Assembly (NCBI GenBank): GCA_016882555.1
Contig: VGPQ01000048.1
Coordinates: 1-8,292, forward strand
Origin: Cyanobacteria bacterium M_surface_7_m2_040
GTDB taxonomy: Bacteria; Cyanobacteriota; Cyanobacteriia; PCC-6307; Cyanobiaceae
Direction: 5' to 3'
Length of the DNA stretch: 8,292 nucleotides
Shown here piece by piece: positions 5,194 to 8,292 of this stretch (its first letter is position 1; each line of letters opens with the position of its first letter). Both the position numbers and the translations under genes were made by a program. Below the pieces are notes generated by a model. It worked only from the letters and a program-made list of their open reading frames with translations. It had not been told where the DNA came from and made no database searches.

Positions 5194-7026
5194 ATGCGCG
5201 TCTCCCGCCTGATGCTGGTGACGCTGCGCGACGACCCGGCCGAAGCCGAGATCGCTTCGCACAAGCTGCTGCTGCGGGGTGGTTTCATCCGCCGCATCAG
5301 CAGCGGCATCTATGCCTACCTGCCGCTGCTGTGGCGCGTGCTGCAGAAGGTGGAGCGCATCGTGCGCGAAGAGATGGATGCCACCGGGGCCCTGGAGACC
5401 CTGCTGCCGCAGCTGCAGCCCGCCGAGCTGTGGCAGCGCAGCGGCCGCTGGGACGGCTACACCGCAGGCGAGGGCATCATGTTTCACCTGCAGGACCGGC
5501 AGCAGCGCGAACTGGGCCTGGGGCCCACCCACGAAGAGGTGATCACAGCCCTGGCTGGCGACCTGCTGCGCTCCTACCGGCAACTGCCGGTGAACCTGTA
5601 TCAGATCCAGACCAAATTCCGCGACGAGATCCGGCCGCGCTTCGGGCTGATGCGGGGGCGCGAATTCATCATGAAGGACGCCTACTCCTTCCATGCCGAC
5701 GAGGACTGCCTGCGGCAGACCTACGCGGCCATGGATGGGGCTTACCGGCGCATCTTTGGCCGTTGTGGGTTGCGGGCCGTGGCCGTGGAGGCCGACAGCG
5801 GCGCCATCGGCGGATCGGCCAGCCAGGAGTTCATGGTCACTGCCGAGGCCGGCGAAGACCTGATCCTCAACAGCCCCGACGGTCGCTACGCGGCCAACCA
5901 GGAACGGGCGGTGTCGCTGGCCCCGGAGGCGGTGCCGCTACAGGCCGCGGCCTGCAGCGAACTGGCCACCCCCGGCCTGGCCAGCATCGACGAGCTCTGC
6001 CGCGTGCACGGCTTCGATCCCACCCAGACCGTCAAGACCCTGGTGCTGCTGGCCCGCTTTGCCGCGGCGCCGCCCCAGCCCCTGCTGGTCTGCCTGCGCG
6101 GCGACCAGCAGCTCAATGAGGTGAAGCTGGCCAACGCGGTGAGCCGGCATGCCGGCAATGAGGCCGGGGCCCTGCTGGAGATCGCCCCCGTGAGCAGCGA
6201 GCAGATGGCCGCCGAGGGTCTCAAGGCCCTGCCCTTCGGCTCCCTCGGGCCCCAGCTCAGCGACGACGCCCTGCGGGGAGCCCGTAGCTGGCGACCCCGC
6301 TTCCTGCGGCTGGCCGATACCACCGCCACCAGCCTGGAGCGATTCGTCTGTGGTGCCTGCCAACGCGATGCCCACCTGGTGGGCGCCGGCTGGGAAACAT
6401 TGCTGAGCGAGCCCGACCTGCGGCCCCGGAGCCTTGATCTGCGCAACGCCCAGCCGGGAGACCGCTGCGCCCATGACTCCAGCCAGCGCCTCGAAGCAGC
6501 CCGGGGCATCGAAGTGGGCCACATCTTCCAGTTGGGGCGCAAGTACTCCACGGCCCTGGAAGCCACCTTCACCAGCGAGACCGGCAACGAGGAGCCCCTG
6601 TGGATGGGCTGCTACGGCATCGGCGTGTCGCGCCTGGCCCAGGCCGCGGTCGAGCAGCACCACGATGAGCAGGGCATCTGCTGGCCGGTCTCGATCGCCC
6701 CCTTTGAAGTGATCGTGGTGCCGGCCAACGTGGAGGAGCCCAACCAGCGGGAGCTGGCCGAGACGCTCTATGGCGCCCTGCGCGGGGCCGGGGTCGACGC
6801 CCTGCTCGACGATCGCCGCGAGCGGGCCGGTGTGAAGTTCAAGGATGCGGATCTGATCGGCATCCCCTGGAGGGTGGTGGTGGGCCGGGGAGCCGCTGAC
6901 GGCCAGGTGGAACTGGTGCAGCGCGAGGGTCGCAGCAGCCAGGAGATCGCTGCCGCCGCCCTGCTCGACACCCTGCTGCCCCAGCTCGAGCAGCAGCGGC
7001 TGGGTCTGCTGGGCCAACCCGCCTAG
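5194..7026 (+). CDS. proS: Prolyl-tRNA synthetase (bacterial type with editing domain)
   Basis: This class II synthetase charges tRNA-Pro with proline. The 610-residue product has the bacterial layout: an N-terminal catalytic half with GPTHEE (110-115) and class II motif 2, FRDEIRPRFGLMRGREF (142-158), followed by MKDAYSFH; an inserted YbaK-like editing domain (about 245-400); motif 3, MGCYGIGVSRL (471-481); and the C-terminal anticodon-binding domain from about 500. In the editing domain the lysine of LNEVK (Lys311, matching E. coli Lys279) and the histidine of RDAHLVG (His394, matching E. coli His369) are present, so removal of mischarged alanine is probably intact. The usual GAN before that histidine reads GAC, giving a CGAC pair (Cys386, Cys389). 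ATG 5194 gives the standard MRVSRL start. It is the first gene of a same-strand run with psb27 and purA, and divergent from the small DNA-binding-like gene. Confidence 0.98.
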   Translation: MRVSRLMLVTLRDDPAEAEIASHKLLLRGGFIRRISSGIYAYLPLLWRVLQKVERIVREEMDATGALETLLPQLQPAELWQRSGRWDGYTAGEGIMFHLQDRQQRELGLGPTHEEVITALAGDLLRSYRQLPVNLYQIQTKFRDEIRPRFGLMRGREFIMKDAYSFHADEDCLRQTYAAMDGAYRRIFGRCGLRAVAVEADSGAIGGSASQEFMVTAEAGEDLILNSPDGRYAANQERAVSLAPEAVPLQAAACSELATPGLASIDELCRVHGFDPTQTVKTLVLLARFAAAPPQPLLVCLRGDQQLNEVKLANAVSRHAGNEAGALLEIAPVSSEQMAAEGLKALPFGSLGPQLSDDALRGARSWRPRFLRLADTTATSLERFVCGACQRDAHLVGAGWETLLSEPDLRPRSLDLRNAQPGDRCAHDSSQRLEAARGIEVGHIFQLGRKYSTALEATFTSETGNEEPLWMGCYGIGVSRLAQAAVEQHHDEQGICWPVSIAPFEVIVVPANVEEPNQRELAETLYGALRGAGVDALLDDRRERAGVKFKDADLIGIPWRVVVGRGAADGQVELVQREGRSSQEIAAAALLDTLLPQLEQQRLGLLGQPA

Positions 7027-7029
7027 GAT
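7024..7029 (+). promoter_or_regulatory. Candidate -10 element for psb27, overlapping the proS stop
   Basis: TAGGAT begins at the TAG stop codon of proS and lies 23 nt before the psb27 ATG, matching the spacing of similar motifs before the methyltransferase (23 nt) and proS (24 nt). If real, psb27 has its own promoter despite the short gap after proS. There is no clear -35. Confidence 0.38.
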
Positions 7030-7052
7030 TGCGGGCAACTTGCCACGACCCC

Positions 7053-7508
7053 ATGCGCTCGCTGCACAACGCTTTTGCAGGAAGGCTCCGGGGTCTCCTG
7101 AACGGTCTGCTCAGCCACCTCAGCCGCAGCCTGATTGCTCTGTGCCTCGGGGGCTGCCTGCTGCTGAGCGCCTGCAGCGGCTCGGCGACCGGACTCAGCG
7201 GCAACTATGTCGAGGACACGGTGGCCGTGGCCGACAGCCTGTTGAGCACGATTGCCTTGACGGCCGATGACCCGGCCCGCTCGGAAGCGGAGACCCAGGC
7301 CCGCGCCCTGATGAACGACTACATGGCGCGCTACCGGCCCCGCAGCGCTGTGAACGGCCTGAGCTCGTTCACCACCATGCAGACGGCCCTCAATTCCCTG
7401 GCCGGTCACTACGCCAATTATCCCAACAGACCGCTGCCCGATGCCCTGCAGGACCGCCTCAGCAAAGAGCTGAAGAAAGCCGAGTCGAGCGCCACCCGCG
7501 GCGCCTGA
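7053..7508 (+). CDS. psb27: Photosystem II lipoprotein Psb27
   Basis: Psb27 is a lumenal lipoprotein that binds the CP43 subunit of photosystem II complexes not yet carrying the oxygen-evolving cluster, and acts in assembly and repair. The 151-residue product begins with a basic, long n-region (1-26), a hydrophobic stretch (27-38) and a lipobox LSAC, predicting cleavage and lipid attachment at Cys41. The mature part matches the Psb27 four-helix family: [19 protein letters not shown], then [35 protein letters not shown], and a closing [16 protein letters not shown] helix. ATG 7053 was chosen over an upstream in-frame TTG (7029) because the latter overlaps the candidate -10 and the proS stop region. 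No Shine-Dalgarno is visible. It follows proS by 26 bp and precedes purA by 67 bp, all on the same strand. Confidence 0.94.
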   Translation: MRSLHNAFAGRLRGLLNGLLSHLSRSLIALCLGGCLLLSACSGSATGLSGNYVEDTVAVADSLLSTIALTADDPARSEAETQARALMNDYMARYRPRSAVNGLSSFTTMQTALNSLAGHYANYPNRPLPDALQDRLSKELKKAESSATRGA

Positions 7509-7558
7509 GGCTTGCCGAGGGGGCACGCCATCTGAGAGGCTCTCTGTTTGTGCTGAGG

Positions 7559-7575
7559 AGCGGCTGCGGGCCGCT
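7559..7575 (+). promoter_or_regulatory. Hairpin immediately before the purA start
   Basis: AGCGGC (7559-7564) and GCCGCT (7570-7575) are perfect complements around a 5-nt loop, giving a GC-rich 6-bp hairpin that ends right before GTG 7576. The Shine-Dalgarno-like GAGGAG (7555-7560) overlaps its base. Unfolded, that site is too far from either start codon; folded, it would be brought close to TTG 7582. It might instead hide the site. The role is inference. Confidence 0.4.
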
Positions 7576-8292
7576 GTGTCGTTGGCCAACGTCGTCGTCA
7601 TCGGTGCGCAGTGGGGCGATGAAGGCAAAGGCAAGATCACCGATCTGCTGAGCCGTTCTGCCGATGTGGTGGTGCGCTATCAGGGTGGTGTCAACGCCGG
7701 CCACACGATCGTGGTCGATGGGCAGGTGCTCAAGCTGCACCTGATTCCTTCAGGGATCCTGTACCCCGACACGGTCTGCCTGATAGGGTCCGGCACCGTG
7801 GTCGACCCCAAGGTGATGCTCGGCGAGCTCGACATGCTGCTCGGCCTGGGCATCGATGTGAGCGGGCTGAAGTTGGCGTCCACCGCCCACGTGACCATGC
7901 CCTACCACCGCCTGCTGGATCAGGCGACGGAGCAGCGACGCGGCGAGCGGCGCATCGGCACCACCGGCCGGGGCATCGGCCCCACCTATGCCGACAAGTC
8001 GGAGCGCAACGGCATCCGCGTGATCGACCTGCTCGACCAGGACCGCCTGCGCGAGCGGCTGGAAGGGCCCATGACCCAGAAGAACGAGCTGCTGCAGACC
8101 ATCTACGGGGTCGAGCCGCTGGATGCTGAAGCGGTGATCGCCGAGTACGCCGCCTATGGCAAGCGGCTGGCGCCCCATGTGGTCGACTGCACCCGGACCA
8201 TCCACCAAGCCGCCCGGGCCCGCAAGAACATTCTTTTTGAAGGCGCCCAGGGCACCCTGCTCGACCTCGATCACGGCACCTATCCCTATGTG
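7576..8292 (+). CDS. purA: Adenylosuccinate synthetase, N-terminal 239 codons (partial)
   Basis: This enzyme joins IMP and aspartate using GTP to form adenylosuccinate, the first committed step to AMP. The visible part covers somewhat over half of the usual length of about 430-440 residues and runs off the right edge. Counting from GTG 7576, the GTP loop GDEGKGK spans 14-20 with catalytic Asp15 (E. coli Asp13). GGVNAGHT holds His43 (E. coli His41), the PurA signature GTTGRGIGP spans 128-136, and [18 protein letters not shown] lies at the right end. The start is either GTG 7576 (product [10 protein letters not shown]) or TTG 7582 (MANVVVIG); the family favours a start at or near MANVVVIG, and no well-placed Shine-Dalgarno decides it. 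The gene lies 67 bp after psb27 with no convincing terminator between. Confidence 0.97.
   Translation, partial: MSLANVVVIGAQWGDEGKGKITDLLSRSADVVVRYQGGVNAGHTIVVDGQVLKLHLIPSGILYPDTVCLIGSGTVVDPKVMLGELDMLLGLGIDVSGLKLASTAHVTMPYHRLLDQATEQRRGERRIGTTGRGIGPTYADKSERNGIRVIDLLDQDRLRERLEGPMTQKNELLQTIYGVEPLDAEAVIAEYAAYGKRLAPHVVDCTRTIHQAARARKNILFEGAQGTLLDLDHGTYPYV

Noticed and set aside
5070..5309. N-terminal extension of the DNA-binding-like gene by 80 codons
   Set aside because: It would overlap the conserved start of proS in antisense and lacks motifs; ATG 5069 gives a compact protein.
4821..6119. Plus-strand 432-residue open frame across the DNA-binding-like gene and proS
   Set aside because: Arg/Ala/Pro/Gly-rich composition with no motifs; it runs through proS in another frame. 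Long shadow frames are expected at this GC content.
5938..7038. Minus-strand 366-residue open frame opposite proS
   Set aside because: It is antisense to a clearly conserved synthetase, is Gly/Gln/His-rich and matches no family.
7533..7550. Intrinsic terminator after psb27
   Set aside because: The stem is only 4-5 bp and the following TGTTTG is not a T-run.
1..8292. Mobile element, CRISPR array, tRNA or rRNA
   Set aside because: No transposase- or integrase-like product, no regularly spaced repeats and no tRNA-like folds were seen on reading; a tRNAscan or Infernal run was not possible here.

Overview
The window is a compact, strongly GC-rich bacterial chromosome segment that reads as a picocyanobacterium (Synechococcus/Cyanobium-like). 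The best evidence is a Psb27 lipoprotein, a photosystem II assembly factor that marks oxygenic phototrophs. It lies between prolyl-tRNA synthetase and adenylosuccinate synthetase. A cyanobacterial-type 2Fe-2S ferredoxin and a cyanobacterial-type family I pyrophosphatase support this. Genus-level placement is inference from family resemblance.

Layout, left to right. (1) The last 65 codons of a probable dihydroorotase (+), ending tail to tail on signal peptidase I, lepB (-). (2) A 64-bp divergent promoter region, then a 514-residue conserved but uncharacterised membrane protein (+). (3) A two-gene minus-strand operon of 2Fe-2S ferredoxin followed by an ArsC/Spx-like thioredoxin-fold protein; its 3' end overlaps the end of the membrane protein gene. 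(4) A 161-bp divergent region holding a 9-bp inverted repeat, then a class I SAM methyltransferase (+). (5) ppa (-), overlapping the methyltransferase tail, preceded on the same strand by a small DNA-binding-like protein with an internal 27-bp-period duplication. (6) A 124-bp divergent region, then a same-strand run of proS, psb27 and purA; purA runs off the right edge.

The genes are mostly housekeeping: pyrimidine and purine synthesis, protein export, translation, pyrophosphate removal, photosystem II repair and small redox proteins. Packing is very tight: three convergent pairs overlap at their 3' ends by 4, 35 and 38 bp, one operon junction is a TTGA stop/start overlap, and no gene-free stretch exceeds 300 bp. 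I see no mobile element, CRISPR array, tRNA, rRNA or convincing intrinsic terminator.

The points most worth a second look are: the pyrophosphatase, whose metal-binding D-x-D-P-x-D signature has Ala in place of the middle Asp; a TAGCTT/TAGGAT motif 23-24 nt ahead of three plus-strand start codons that lack Shine-Dalgarno sequences, one copy overlapping the proS stop codon; a hairpin lying between a GAGGAG and the purA start; and two uncharacterised protein families. I found no clear candidate for a wholly new multi-gene system.
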